Below, piece after piece: positions 42,985 through 52,323 of a DNA stretch of 64,000 bases; position 1 is the stretch's first letter; the number at the start of each line of letters is the position of its first letter. This DNA is from Streptomyces sp. WZ.A104 (lineage in GTDB: Bacteria; Actinomycetota; Actinomycetes; Streptomycetales; Streptomycetaceae). The notes under the pieces are model-generated. The model made no database searches. It saw only the letters and a program-made list of their open reading frames with translations, and had not been told where the DNA came from. Both the position numbers and the translations under genes were made by a program. The stretch spans positions 1 to 64,000 of the forward strand of contig NZ_NWVL01000011.1 in the NCBI RefSeq assembly GCF_002382885.1. The letters run 5' to 3'.

Positions 42985-43854
42985 TCACATGCTGCGCAGA
43001 ACGGCCTGCTTCGCGGTGCTGAACTCCTCGTCGGTGAGGATTCCGGCCAGGTGCAGCTCGCCCAGCTCCCGTAGCCGCCGCAGCAGGGCGTCGTGGTCAG
43101 CGGCGGGAGCGGCCGCCTTCGTGAGGGCCGGGGCCGCCCCGGGCCCGTCCACCGCCGCGTCGGCGCCGGGCAGCCGGGCCAGCACCGCCGCCGCGACCAC
43201 CACCGCGGTGTACTCCTTCTTCGACAGCCCCCACAGCTCCAGGGAGTACGGGTCGTGCTTCGGCGGCGCCGCGGAGGGGCTGTCCGTCGGCTCGAAGCGG
43301 AGGTAGCCGTACTCCAGGCCGATCGCGGGCAGCCAGCGCACCCCCGCGATCCGCGTCAGCGGGAAGGACGAGGGTCCGGCCGAGGTCTTGGACTCCTCGG
43401 CCTTCCAGTTCCAGGTCAGCCGTATGGTCTCGCCGTCGAAGGACGCCGTGCCGTCGCCGCCCCCGCCGGAGACCGGCAGCGCCGGGCCGGGCAGCAGGAA
43501 GCGGTCCACCGGGGTGCCCGGGACCTGCTCGATCAGCAGCGCGTTGCGGACCTCGTCGACGAAGTACTCCGCGACGCCCGTGCGGTCCTTCTCCACGGCC
43601 AGCAGATAGGGGTCCGCGCCGTCCTTGAGGCGGCCGTCGGCGGCCCGCAGCACCGGGCAGGCGCCGCCGCGCAGCCGCAGCCGCAGCCGCCCGCCCTTGC
43701 GGTCCGGCTCGAACGAGATGCCCGCCACGGCCTGGATCGGCACGGACATCTCACCCAGCGCCTGCCGGAGCGGATGCGCCTTTCCCCCCGGCACGATGCG
43801 TACCGTCTCCCCGTCGAACGTCCACGTTCCGTCGCGCTGGATGATTTCTGCCAC
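42985..43854 (-). CDS. DUF4429 protein with SHOCT-like C-terminus
   Basis: 289 aa. Two DUF4429 repeats (GTWTFDGETVRIVPGG near residue 7 and GTASFDGETIRLTWNW near 137) each resemble a PH-like beta fold. A short C-terminal helical motif (LGELHLAGILTDEEFSTAKQAVL) is a SHOCT-type oligomerisation module. GTG 43854 is chosen because it begins VAEIIQRDGTWTF. Function is unknown; such proteins are common in Streptomyces and may be membrane associated. Confidence 0.82.
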   Translation of the reverse strand: MAEIIQRDGTWTFDGETVRIVPGGKAHPLRQALGEMSVPIQAVAGISFEPDRKGGRLRLRLRGGACPVLRAADGRLKDGADPYLLAVEKDRTGVAEYFVDEVRNALLIEQVPGTPVDRFLLPGPALPVSGGGGDGTASFDGETIRLTWNWKAEESKTSAGPSSFPLTRIAGVRWLPAIGLEYGYLRFEPTDSPSAAPPKHDPYSLELWGLSKKEYTAVVVAAAVLARLPGADAAVDGPGAAPALTKAAAPAADHDALLRRLRELGELHLAGILTDEEFSTAKQAVLRSM

Positions 43855-43970
43855 GGCCGCGATTCTGCCAGCCGTCGCCCCGCCGACCCCCGGGGCCGTC
43901 CCTCGTACCCGGCGATCCGGTCGGTTTCCGCTCACGGTGTGTGTCCGGTCGGCTCCGGAGGGGGGAAGGG

Positions 43971-44004
43971 GTGAGCGCCCGAGGGACCGTCCTCGGGCGC
44001 TCAC
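43971..44004. terminator. Terminator downstream of the des operon
   Basis: GTGAGCGCCCGAGG (43971-43984) pairs perfectly with CCTCGGGCGCTCAC (43991-44004) around GACCGT, 20 bp past the desD stop on the minus strand. Confidence 0.92.
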
Positions 44005-44024
44005 CGGTCGGTGGGGCCGTTCGC

Positions 44025-45803
44025 TCAGTACCCGGCGAGCGGGTTCTTCAGGCGGCCGACCAACTGGAGCGCGGCGGCCGGGTCGTTGAGGTCGACCATC
44101 TGCTGGTTGTTGCGCAGCTGGAGCCGGTTGAGGCAGGACAGTGCGAACTCCGCCTCGAACAGGTCGTATTCCTTGAACTTGTCCGAGAGGTACGGCACCG
44201 AGTCCTGGTAGTCGCGCGCACAGGCCGCGACCGTCCGCCAGAAGGTCTCCTCGTCGAGGATGCCCTCGGTGGCCAGGCCGGACGCGAGGAAGCGGAAGAA
44301 GCAGTCGAAGACGTCGGTGAAGACCGACAGCAGCTTCATGTCCTCGGGGACCTCGGCCCGGATGCGCTCGACCTGCGGCGGCAGCACCGCGTCCGGGTCC
44401 ATCACCGCGATCTCCTCGGCGATGTCCTTGAAGATCGTGCGGGTGACGACCCCGTCCTCCACGACCAGGATCACGTTCTCGCCGTGCGGCATGTAGACCA
44501 GGTCATAGGCGTAGAAGCTGTGCAGCACCGGCACCAGATAGGCGTCCAGGTAGTGCCGCAGCCACGTCTGCGCGTCCAGCCCGGATTCGGCGATCAGCGC
44601 CCCGGCCACCGAGCGGCCCTCGTGGTCGGTGTGGAGCAGGGAGGCCATCGTCGCCACCCGCTCGCCCGGCTGGAGGCCCGGCACCGGGCTCTCGCGCCAC
44701 AGGGCGGCGAGCATCTTCCGGTACGGGGAGCCCTTGGCGGTCGCCGCCTCGTAGGACCGGTGGTGGTAGCCGATCGCGGCCCGCTCCCGGATGATCGAGA
44801 ACCGGGCCCCGCGCAGCAGGTCGTCACGCTCGATGAGACCGGCCAGCCAGTCGTTGATCGCCGGGGTGGCCTCCATGTACGCGGCCGAAAGCCCGCGCAT
44901 GAAGCCCATGTTGAGGACGGACAGCGCCGTTTTGACGTAGTGCTTCTCCGGGTGGTCGGTGTTGAAGAACGTGCGGATCGACTGCTGGGCGAGATAGCAG
45001 TCCTCGCCCTCCCCGAGCACCACCAGATGCCGTTCGGCCAGCTCACCGGCGAAGGTGACCGCCAGTTTGTTCCACCACTGCCAGGGGTGGACGGGCAGCA
45101 GGAAGTAGTCGTCCGGGTCCAGGCCGAGTCCGCGCAGCGCCCCGGCGAACCGCTCCCGGGTCGCCTCGCTCAACTCGCCCTCGACCAGCGCCTCGTAGTC
45201 GATCCCGGCACCCGACGTGAAGGTGGCGCGCGAGCGGCGGGCGGCCAGCCAGACGAGGCGGATCTCCGCCGCGGCCTCGGGGGCGTACGCACGGTACTCG
45301 TCCACCCCGAAGCCGAGCCGTCCGTTGTTGGCGACGAAGCAGGGGTGGCCCTCGGTCATCCCGGTCTCGATGGCCTGGAAGCCGGCGGCGACGAGCCGGC
45401 CGGAGGTGGCCGGTTCCTTGGTGAGTTTGTAAGCGGTTCCGGCCAGGGTGGAGGAGACCTCCTCCAGGTAGACCGGCAGCACCTCGTCGGAGATCCCGAG
45501 GGTGTGCCGCAGCTCGATGAAGAACTCGACGGCGTCCAGAGGGAGTTCGACGCCGTTCCGGTGCCGGGTGATGCTGTCCGCGGCGACCTGCCAGTGGTCC
45601 AGGGCGAAGAGGCGTGCGGTGAAACGGTACTCGGTGGAGGCGTCGTCGCTACGGACGGTGAAGCGGTCTTCGCCCAGAGGTGTGGGAGCCAGTAGCCGTT
45701 CGTGGCTGAATTCCGCCAGTGCTTTACGGACCAGCAGTCGGTTTGCGGTGGCCCAGCGTTCCGGGGAGAGGTGGGCGACGCTGTCGGCGAGGGTGGTCGT
45801 CAT
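44025..45803 (-). CDS. desD: Desferrioxamine synthetase DesD (IucA/IucC NIS family)
   Basis: 592 aa NRPS-independent siderophore synthetase that condenses and macrocyclises N-hydroxy-N-succinylcadaverine into desferrioxamine E. IucA/IucC family motifs include GHPCFVANNGRLGFG near residue 155 and the ATP-binding HPWQWWNKL near residue 247, then the FhuF-like C-terminal region. Last gene of desABCD; its start overlaps the desC stop by four bases. A perfect hairpin terminator follows. Confidence 0.95.
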   Translation of the reverse strand: MTTTLADSVAHLSPERWATANRLLVRKALAEFSHERLLAPTPLGEDRFTVRSDDASTEYRFTARLFALDHWQVAADSITRHRNGVELPLDAVEFFIELRHTLGISDEVLPVYLEEVSSTLAGTAYKLTKEPATSGRLVAAGFQAIETGMTEGHPCFVANNGRLGFGVDEYRAYAPEAAAEIRLVWLAARRSRATFTSGAGIDYEALVEGELSEATRERFAGALRGLGLDPDDYFLLPVHPWQWWNKLAVTFAGELAERHLVVLGEGEDCYLAQQSIRTFFNTDHPEKHYVKTALSVLNMGFMRGLSAAYMEATPAINDWLAGLIERDDLLRGARFSIIRERAAIGYHHRSYEAATAKGSPYRKMLAALWRESPVPGLQPGERVATMASLLHTDHEGRSVAGALIAESGLDAQTWLRHYLDAYLVPVLHSFYAYDLVYMPHGENVILVVEDGVVTRTIFKDIAEEIAVMDPDAVLPPQVERIRAEVPEDMKLLSVFTDVFDCFFRFLASGLATEGILDEETFWRTVAACARDYQDSVPYLSDKFKEYDLFEAEFALSCLNRLQLRNNQQMVDLNDPAAALQLVGRLKNPLAGY

Positions 45804-46384
45804 CGGTCGTTACCTCCGGTTGCTGCTTCGAACTGCTCCCGTGTGCAGGCACTCAGCAGGGCGTCCTTCTCCGGCTTGGCGATCTCCCGCAGCACCTCGA
45901 AACCGACGGCCTTGTTGAGGGTCTGCACGGCGCTGTTGGTGACGTCGGGCTCGACGACGACCCGGCGCACCGACGGGTCGGCGAACAGGAAGTCCATCAC
46001 CGCGGTGATCACGGCTCGGGTGAAGCCGTGGAGGGGGGTGTCGGTCGGGGCGACCAGGAAGTGCATCCCGACATCGCCGGGCTCCGCCTCGTACAGCCCC
46101 TTCAGCTCGACCTCGGTGGGGTCGTAGCGCTCTATCAGGAAGGCGGGTTCGCCGTCGTGCAGCCCGATGAACGCGTCGTGGTGCGGGTGGGCGGCTATCG
46201 CCATGTACTCCCGCTCCACGTCCTGGAGTTTCGCGTCGCCCATCAGCCAGAAGGCGGCCTTGGGGTGCGTCACCCAGCCGTGCACCAGCTCGGCGTCGGC
46301 GAGGGGGTCGAGCGGGCGGACGGTGAACGTGCCGATTCCCTCGGCACGGCCGGTGTCGGCGCGGTCGGTGTCGGTGCGGCTCAT
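45800..46384 (-). CDS. desC: DesC N-acyltransferase (GNAT)
   Basis: 194 aa. It transfers a succinyl or acetyl group from acyl-CoA to N-hydroxycadaverine. IucB/RhbD-type acyltransferase, with [24 protein letters not shown] near residue 66 and the acyl-CoA-binding region [17 protein letters not shown] near residue 105. It is chosen to start at ATG 46384, overlapping the desB stop by four bases; its own stop overlaps the desD start by four bases. Confidence 0.93.
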   Translation of the reverse strand: MSRTDTDRADTGRAEGIGTFTVRPLDPLADAELVHGWVTHPKAAFWLMGDAKLQDVEREYMAIAAHPHHDAFIGLHDGEPAFLIERYDPTEVELKGLYEAEPGDVGMHFLVAPTDTPLHGFTRAVITAVMDFLFADPSVRRVVVEPDVTNSAVQTLNKAVGFEVLREIAKPEKDALLSACTREQFEAATGGNDR

Positions 46385-47658
46385 ACGGCGAACTCCTGGA
46401 AGGCGATGGACTTCTCGACCGGGTAGACCTCGCGGCCGAGCAGCTCGCCGATGATGTACGCGTTGCGGTAGGCACCCATGCCCAGGTCGGGCGAGGTGAT
46501 CGAGTGGGTGTGCACCGAGGCGTTCTGGAGGAAGACCCCGCGCCCGGTGGTGTCGATGCTGTAGTTGCGGGCCACGTCGAAACGGCCCCGGCTGTCGTGG
46601 CGCAGCCGCCCGGCGACGGGCGCGAGGAAGGCGGGGGCCTCGTAGCGGTAGCCGGTGGCGAGGATCAGGCCCTCGGTGGTCAGGGAGTAGTCCTTGCCCT
46701 GCTCCTCCTGGCGCAGCCCCAGGCTGTACGCCCCGCCCTCCTCGTCGTAACGGGCGCTGGTGAGGGCGGAGTTGGTGATCAGCCGGGTCGGCACGGGACC
46801 GGGCAGGTGCTTCTGGTAGAGCAGGTCGAAGATCGCGTCGATCAGCTCCCCGTCGATGCCCTTGAACAGCCCCTTCTGCCCGGTCTCCAGCCGGTAGCGG
46901 GTCTCCTCGGGCAGCGCGTGGAAGTAGTCGATGTACTCCGGAGAGGTCATCTCCAGCGTCAGCTTGGTGTACTCCAGCGGGAAGAAGCGCGGCGAGCGCG
47001 TCACCCAGTTGAGCCGGTAGCCGTGCACGTCGATCTCGGAGAGCAGGTCGTAGTAGATCTCCGCAGCGCTCTGCCCGCTGCCGACCAGGGTGATGGACTT
47101 CTTCTTCTGGAGCTCGGCCTTCCCCTCCAGATAGCGGGAGTTGTGGATGAAGTCCCCACCGAGCCCCTGGCAGGGCTCGGGAATGTACGGCGGGGTGCCC
47201 GTCCCGAGTACGAGATGCCGGGCGCGGAACTCCTCGCCGGAGGCGGTCCGTACGGTGTAGAGGGCCGTGCCCTCGTCGTACGTCACGAGTTCGACGGTCT
47301 CGTTGAACCGGATGCTGCTCAGTTTCGCGGCGGCCCAGCGGCAGTAGTCGTTGTACTCGGTCCGCAGCGGGTAGAAGTTCTCCCGGATGTAGAACGAGTA
47401 GAGCCTGCCCCGCTCTTTGAGGTAGTTCAGGAACGAGTACGGCGAGGTCGGGTCGGCCATGGTGACCAGGTCCGACATGAACGGCGTCTGGAGATGGGCC
47501 CCTTCGAGGAACATCCCGGCGTGCCACTCGAAGTCCGGCTTGGACTCCAGGAAGACACCGTTGAGCTCGTCGATCGGCTCGGTCAGACAGGCCAGTCCGA
47601 GATTGAACGGGCCGAGCCCGATCCCGATGAAGTCGTGGGGGTCAGGAAGCGCGGTCAA
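46381..47658 (-). CDS. desB: DesB cadaverine N-hydroxylase
   Basis: 425 aa flavin-dependent N-hydroxylating monooxygenase (L-lysine N6-hydroxylase family) that hydroxylates cadaverine. The FAD motif [11 protein letters not shown] is at about residues 12-22, and the NADPH motif [15 protein letters not shown] near residue 192. FAD-binding GATGYRYE appears as ATGYRYEAP near 357. It overlaps desA by 17 bases. Members of the desABCD operon are coupled by 4- to 17-base overlaps. Confidence 0.95.
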   Translation of the reverse strand: MTALPDPHDFIGIGLGPFNLGLACLTEPIDELNGVFLESKPDFEWHAGMFLEGAHLQTPFMSDLVTMADPTSPYSFLNYLKERGRLYSFYIRENFYPLRTEYNDYCRWAAAKLSSIRFNETVELVTYDEGTALYTVRTASGEEFRARHLVLGTGTPPYIPEPCQGLGGDFIHNSRYLEGKAELQKKKSITLVGSGQSAAEIYYDLLSEIDVHGYRLNWVTRSPRFFPLEYTKLTLEMTSPEYIDYFHALPEETRYRLETGQKGLFKGIDGELIDAIFDLLYQKHLPGPVPTRLITNSALTSARYDEEGGAYSLGLRQEEQGKDYSLTTEGLILATGYRYEAPAFLAPVAGRLRHDSRGRFDVARNYSIDTTGRGVFLQNASVHTHSITSPDLGMGAYRNAYIIGELLGREVYPVEKSIAFQEFAV

Positions 47659-49090
47659 GGGAGTCTCCCAGGTACTTCTCGGCGTGGCCGGAGATGAGAT
47701 CGAGAACCGCGGCGATGTCCTCCGCGGTCGCTTCGGGGTTGAGCAGGGTGAACTTCAGGTACTGGCGGTCACCGACCTTGGTGCCCGCGACGATCGCCTC
47801 GCCGGATGCGAACAGCGCCTTGCGGGCGTAAAGGTTGGCCCGGTCGATCTCGGCAGGGGAGGTGACGCCGGACGGGATGTAGCGGAAGACGAGCGTGGAG
47901 AGCTGCGGCTGGACCACCACGTCGAAGCGCGGGTCGGCGGCGAGCAGCTTCCAGCCCTCGGCGGCCAGGTCGCAGACCTCGTCGAACAGTTCGCCGATGC
48001 CGTCGGCGCCCATGACGCGCAGTGTCATCCACAGCTTGAGCGCGTCGAACCGGCGGGTCGTCTGGAGGGACTTGTCGACCTGGTTGGGTATCCGCTCCTC
48101 GGCCATCCGGCGCGGGTTCAGATACTCCGCGTGGTACGTGGCGTGCCGCAGGGTCGCCCGGTCGCGGACCAGCAGGGCCGACGAACTCACGGGCTGGAAG
48201 AAGGACTTGTGGTAATCCACGGTGACCGAGTCGGCGTGGGCGATGCCTTCGAGCAGTCCGCGCCGCTCGCGGGAGGCGAGCAGTCCGCAGCCGTACGCGG
48301 CGTCCACGTGCATCCAGACGGCGAACTTCTCGCAGAGCGCGGCGATCTCGGGCAGCGGGTCGATGGACCCGAAGTCCGTGGTGCCGGCGGTCGCGACGAC
48401 GGCCATCGGGATGGCGCCCTCGGCGACACACTGCTCCAGGGCGTGGGCGAGGGCCACGGTCTGCATGCGCTTGGTGCGGTCGACGGGGACGGAGACGACG
48501 GCGTCCGGGCCGAGGCCGAGGAGTTTGGCGGACTTCTGGACGCTGAAGTGGCTGCACTCGGAGGTGAAGATCCGCAGCCGGGTGAGGTGCTCCGGCCGGA
48601 CCTTCGCCTCCTCCCGCGCCAGCAGCAGGGCCTGGAGGTTGGACTGCGTACCGCCGCTGGTGAAGACCCCGTCGGCGGCCGGGCCGAGCCCGATCCGCTC
48701 GGTGGTCCAGTCGATCAGCCGACGCTCGATGAGGGTGCCGCCCGCGCTCTGGTCCCAGGTGTCCAGGGAGGAGTTGATCGCGGAGAGTACGGCCTCGCCG
48801 AGCACGGCGGGGATGACGACTGGGCAGTTGAGATGCCCGAGGTAGCGGGGGTGGTGGAAGTAGACGGCGTCGCGGAGGTAGACCTCGCCGAGCTCGTCCA
48901 GGGCGGCGGAGGCATCGCCCAGTGGCCGGTCGAGGTCGATCGCGTCGACGACGGGGGCGAGTTCGTCGACACCGACCCCGCTGAAGGGCCGCTCGGTGGC
49001 GGCGAGGGCGGCCGCGACCCGGTCCACTCCTGCGGAGACGGTGCTCCGATAGTGCTCCGCAGTCGTGTTGTTGAGCAGGTGCGAACGCAT
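47642..49090 (-). CDS. desA: DesA lysine decarboxylase (PLP-dependent)
   Basis: 482 aa pyridoxal-phosphate decarboxylase (group II) that converts L-lysine to cadaverine, the first step of desferrioxamine synthesis. Catalytic motifs include [14 protein letters not shown] near residue 144, the Asp in HVDAAYG near residue 262, and the PLP-binding Lys in VDYHKSFFQ near 291. First gene of the operon, with an iron box 81 bp upstream, so iron-loaded DmdR-type repressor controls it. Confidence 0.95.
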   Translation of the reverse strand: MRSHLLNNTTAEHYRSTVSAGVDRVAAALAATERPFSGVGVDELAPVVDAIDLDRPLGDASAALDELGEVYLRDAVYFHHPRYLGHLNCPVVIPAVLGEAVLSAINSSLDTWDQSAGGTLIERRLIDWTTERIGLGPAADGVFTSGGTQSNLQALLLAREEAKVRPEHLTRLRIFTSECSHFSVQKSAKLLGLGPDAVVSVPVDRTKRMQTVALAHALEQCVAEGAIPMAVVATAGTTDFGSIDPLPEIAALCEKFAVWMHVDAAYGCGLLASRERRGLLEGIAHADSVTVDYHKSFFQPVSSSALLVRDRATLRHATYHAEYLNPRRMAEERIPNQVDKSLQTTRRFDALKLWMTLRVMGADGIGELFDEVCDLAAEGWKLLAADPRFDVVVQPQLSTLVFRYIPSGVTSPAEIDRANLYARKALFASGEAIVAGTKVGDRQYLKFTLLNPEATAEDIAAVLDLISGHAEKYLGDSLDRAS

Positions 49091-49170
49091 GAAGGGGTCC
49101 TCCCGGGTGAGGGGAATTTCATCGCGGCCCTCCGGGCAGGGGACGGGGGGCGAGAGACGCGACGTCGAAG

Positions 49171-49189
49171 TGAGGGTAGCCTAACCTAA
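49171..49189. promoter_or_regulatory. Iron box (DmdR/IdeR operator) upstream of desA
   Basis: Read on the minus strand it is TTAGGTTAGGCTACCCTCA, matching the 19-bp iron box TTAGGTTAGGCTCACCTAA at 16 positions. It lies 81 bp upstream of the desA start. Confidence 0.88.
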
Positions 49190-49313
49190 GCCTGAATCGA
49201 TCGCCCCTCGCCCCCTCCGGGCTGTAGCGCTTGTCCGCTTTACTCCCGCTTCGGGCGGGCTCGGTGGGCCGCTGGAGCGGGGAAGTGGTGAGCGGGGCGG
49301 ATGGCCGCAGGGC

Positions 49314-50183
49314 CTACTCCGAGATGTCGGCCCCGGTGGCCGACTCCGTGTCGCGCACCTGCTCCTCGTTGAGCCCGCGCCGCCAGTAGCCGACGAACGT
49401 GACGCGCTTGCGGTCGAGGCCCCGCTCCTGGACGAGATGGCGGCGCAGCGACCGCACCCCGGAGGCCTCGCCCGCGATCCAGGCGTACGGCGTGCCCTCG
49501 GGCAGCTCGGCGGCGCGCACGGCCTCCACGCCGGAGACGGCCTCCTCGCTCCGTACGAGCCAGGTGATCCGGGCCTTCGCCGCGGTGTTCAGGGCCTGCC
49601 GGTCCTCGGTGCACGGGACCTCCAGCCAGACCCGGGCGGGCATGTCGGCGGGCAGCCACTCCAGGATGGCGGCGGCAGCGGGCAGGGCGGTCTCGTCGGC
49701 ATGGATCAGGACCCAGTCGGTGCCCGCCGGCGGCCGGAAGCGTACGGAGGTGTTGTCCGCGACGACGGGCCCCAGTGCCTTCAGCCGGTCCCCGGCCGCG
49801 GCGGTCAGCGCCCAGCGGGAGGCGGGCCCGCCCTCACCGTGCAGCGCGAAGTCGATGTCCACCTCGGTGGAACCGTCGGGCAGCGCCCGCTGGGCCCGCA
49901 CGGTGTACGAGCGCATCACCGCGCGTACGTCCTCGGGCAGGGCCCGCCACTTCGGGTACCAGGCCCCGTTCTCCCCCTCCGGGACCACGGCCTCGCGTCG
50001 GCCGGGTCGCGGCAGGAAGAGCGACAGGCTCTGGTCGCGCCCCCCGGCCCGGAAGCCCTCGGCCCCCGGGCCGCCGAGAGTGATCCGGAGGATGGAGGGC
50101 CCCAGCCGCCTGGTCCGCAGGACGGTCAGGTCGAAGAACCGGAACGGGGCGACATCGGGGGCGGTGGCAGTCATCAGCGTCAA
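49314..50183 (-). CDS. desF: Siderophore-interacting flavin reductase (DesF-like)
   Basis: 289 aa. N-terminal FAD-binding domain (about 12-150, with FRFFDLTVLRTRRLGPSILRITLGG) and C-terminal SIP domain (about 155-280, WVLIHADETALPAAAAILEWLP; YAWIAGEASGVRSLRRHLVQERG). It reduces ferric siderophore to release iron in the cytoplasm. TTG 50183 is chosen because GGAGGAG lies six bases upstream; ATG 50174 is an alternative. It is codirectional with desA but has its own iron box, and desE is missing next to it. Confidence 0.9.
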   Translation of the reverse strand: MTLMTATAPDVAPFRFFDLTVLRTRRLGPSILRITLGGPGAEGFRAGGRDQSLSLFLPRPGRREAVVPEGENGAWYPKWRALPEDVRAVMRSYTVRAQRALPDGSTEVDIDFALHGEGGPASRWALTAAAGDRLKALGPVVADNTSVRFRPPAGTDWVLIHADETALPAAAAILEWLPADMPARVWLEVPCTEDRQALNTAAKARITWLVRSEEAVSGVEAVRAAELPEGTPYAWIAGEASGVRSLRRHLVQERGLDRKRVTFVGYWRRGLNEEQVRDTESATGADISE

Positions 50184-50253
50184 CGGGAGCTCCTCCGATA
50201 CGGGCCGGAGCCGCGGGCGGACGGGCCCGGCTTCCGGCTAAGGCATCCGAAGG

Positions 50254-50270
50254 AAGGTTAGCCTAACCTT
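50254..50270. promoter_or_regulatory. Iron box upstream of the siderophore-interacting reductase gene
   Basis: AAGGTTAGCCTAACCTT is a 17-bp near-perfect palindrome matching the DmdR/IdeR iron box core, 71 bp upstream of the reductase start. Confidence 0.9.
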
Positions 50271-50318
50271 GCCGGATGGTGGGGGTGTCTGGGCGGGGAT
50301 GTGATCCGGCGGTGTGCC

Positions 50319-50702
50319 TCACGGTCCCTTCGCGCCTTTCGGGCCCCTTCCGGCCCCTTCCGGCTCGTCGAGGACGGCCCGTGAGCGGCGGATGTTCTCC
50401 CCGGTGTTGCGCGCCTGCGGCTCGACCAGTAAGGCGGAGCCCGGTACGCCGAGTTCGAGGGCCCGCTCCCGGTGGTGCACGGCCTCGCCGCGCGGCATCC
50501 GGGCGCGGGTTGTGGGGCTGGTCGCGCCGGTGAACACGATGACGGGGGCCAGTCCGCGCAGGTGGAACCCCGCCGATACGTCGGCCACCCCCAGGTCATG
50601 GCTGCCGAGCCCGATGATGACCGAACAGGGGCGGGGGGCATGGCGCATCAAGTGGCGGTCCCACACCTGCCGGGCGTCCGACCAGGACTGGGTGGAGATC
50701 AT
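50319..50702 (-). pseudogene. Truncated YdcF-family (DUF218) gene
   Basis: 127 aa from ATG 50702. It has the N-terminal half of a YdcF/SanA/ElyC protein (CSVIIGLGSHDLGVAD, VFTGATSPTTRARMPRGEAVH, VEPQARNTGENIRRSR) but stops with an aberrant tail (PEGAGRGPKGAKGP). The family is usually about 190-210 aa, so the C-terminal third is missing. No continuation is seen in other frames. Its start overlaps the stop of a truncated GntR gene by four bases (50699-50702), so they were once a coupled operon. It may be non-functional; a shortened functional protein is the alternative. Confidence 0.65.
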
Positions 50703-50959
50703 GACGCATTGCCCTGCTTCCGTGCCGAGTCCGGTACCGCGAAGTCGTATGTCCACCGGAACCTGGATGCGGCGTGTACACCGATGGCGAACTCGACCGC
50801 CGTTCCGCCTGCGGTGAAGGCGGTTCGATGGAGCTCGACCACGGCTTCACCGCTCGGTGATTGGAGCGGTTTCACCTCATCCGGCGTCGCGGAACGGGCG
50901 AAGAGCTCCTCGCGCGTGCGGTCGATCTCGTAGCCGGCGTCGTACAGGACGCGGAACCC
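50699..50959 (-). pseudogene. GntR-family regulator remnant (UTRA domain only)
   Basis: Residues such as GFRVLYDAGYEIDRTREELFARSATPDEVKPL and AVVELHRTAFTAGGTAVEF match the C-terminal half of a UTRA effector domain. The N-terminal winged helix and first half of UTRA are missing; the frame continues to 51148, but that part reads as non-family sequence overlapping a hairpin. It precedes the truncated YdcF gene. From the two truncated halves I infer deletions on each side. The remnant cannot bind DNA as it stands. Confidence 0.6.
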
Positions 50960-51080
50960 TCCACCACGGCCCGCAGGGCCGGGTGCCGGGTCGGCGAGGT
51001 GTGTCCCCTCGACGTGCGGGCATTCGCTGTGCCCCGACCTCGTGCCGCCGGATGGCGACGGGGAGCCCCATGCTGGCTCA

Positions 51081-51124
51081 GCCGCCCAGGCCGCCGTGGG
51101 CACATCCACGGCGGCCTGGGCGGC
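51081..51124. terminator. Perfect 19-bp hairpin downstream of acyl-CoA dehydrogenase
   Basis: GCCGCCCAGGCCGCCGTGG (51081-51099) and CCACGGCGGCCTGGGCGGC (51106-51124) are exact complements around the loop GCACAT. It lies 26 bp after the acdH stop on the minus strand and is one of the strongest terminators in the window. Confidence 0.92.
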
Positions 51125-51149
51125 AGCGACCAGACCATCGGGCGGCACG

Positions 51150-52316
51150 TCAGGACGGCAGACCCAACTCCCGTGCGATCAGCATCCGCTGCACCTCGCT
51201 CGTCCCCTCACCGATCTCCAGAATCTTCGAGTCGCGCCACATCCGCGCCACCGGGTACTCGTTCATGAAGCCGTAGCCGCCGTGGATCTGCGTCGCCTCG
51301 CGGGCGTTGTCCACCGCGACCGTCGAGGAGTACAGCTTCGCGATCGCCGCCTCCTTCTTGAACGGCTCGCCCGCCACCAGGCGCGAGGCCGCGTCGCGCC
51401 AGCCGATGCGGGCCATGTGGGCCCGCATCTCCATGTCGGCGATCTTGAACTGGATGGCCTGGTTGGAGCCGATCGGCCTGCCGAAGGCGTGGCGCTCGGC
51501 CGCGTACTTCACGGACTCGTCCACACAGCCCTGCGCCAGGCCCGTCGCCAGGGCGGAGATCGCGATGCGGCCCTCGTCCAGGATGCGCAGGAACTGGGCG
51601 TAGCCACGGCCCGGTTCGCCCAGGAGGTTCGCCGCCGGGACGCGGACGTCGGAGAAGGACAGTTCGCGGGTGTCCGAGGCGTTCCAGCCGACCTTGGAGT
51701 AGGGGGCGGCGACCGTGAAGCCGGGGGTGCCCGAGGGGACGATGATCGCGGAGATCAGGGGGCGGCCGTCCTCCTTGCGGCCCGTCACCGCGGTGACCGT
51801 GACCAACTCGGTGATGTCCGTACCGGAGTTGGTGATGAAGCACTTCGATCCGTTGATCACCCACTCGTCTCTCGCCTCGTCCAGCACCGCCGTCGTGCGC
51901 GTGCCGCCCGCGTCCGAGCCGCCGTCCGGTTCCGTCAGGCCGAACGCGCCCAGCGCCTCACCCGCGCAGAGCTTCGGCAGCCAGCGACGCTTCTGCTCCT
52001 CCGTGCCGAAGAGGTGGAGCGGCATCGCGCCCAGCGAGACCCCGGCCTCCAGGGTGATCGCCACCGAGGAGTCGACCCGGGCCAGCTCCTCCAGGGCGAT
52101 CCCGAGCGCCAGATAGTCGCCGCCCATGCCGCCGTACTCCTCCGGGAACGGCAGCCCGAACAGGCCCATCCGGCCCATCTCGCGCACGATCTCGTACGGG
52201 AACTCATGGCGTTCGTAGAAGTCGCCGATCTTCGGCGCGACCACGTCGTGCGCGAACTCCTCGACCGTGCGGCGCAGTTCCTCGTGCTCGGCGGTCAGCC
52301 GGTGGTCCAGGGACAT
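51150..52316 (-). CDS. acdH: Acyl-CoA dehydrogenase (isovaleryl-CoA type)
   Basis: 388 aa flavoprotein. FAD- and substrate-binding motifs are AFGLTEPDGGSDAGG near residue 132 and CFITNSGTDITELV near residue 160. The C-terminal signature QIHGGYGFMNEYPVARMWRDSK and EIGEGTSEVQRMLIAREL are typical of short-chain dehydrogenases. Its place beside HMG-CoA lyase and methylcrotonyl-CoA carboxylase indicates isovaleryl-CoA oxidation in leucine catabolism, though branched- and short-chain substrates are possible. It ends the operon and is followed by a perfect hairpin. Confidence 0.93.
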   Translation of the reverse strand: MSLDHRLTAEHEELRRTVEEFAHDVVAPKIGDFYERHEFPYEIVREMGRMGLFGLPFPEEYGGMGGDYLALGIALEELARVDSSVAITLEAGVSLGAMPLHLFGTEEQKRRWLPKLCAGEALGAFGLTEPDGGSDAGGTRTTAVLDEARDEWVINGSKCFITNSGTDITELVTVTAVTGRKEDGRPLISAIIVPSGTPGFTVAAPYSKVGWNASDTRELSFSDVRVPAANLLGEPGRGYAQFLRILDEGRIAISALATGLAQGCVDESVKYAAERHAFGRPIGSNQAIQFKIADMEMRAHMARIGWRDAASRLVAGEPFKKEAAIAKLYSSTVAVDNAREATQIHGGYGFMNEYPVARMWRDSKILEIGEGTSEVQRMLIARELGLPS

Positions 52317-52323
52317 GGGTAAC

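Noticed and set aside
43941..49189. Several plus-strand frames opposite desD, desB and desA
   Set aside because: They mirror strongly recognised siderophore genes and have no ribosome binding sites.
50960..51148. N-terminal extension of the GntR remnant
   Set aside because: It runs through the perfect acdH hairpin and has no helix-turn-helix; treated as non-coding.
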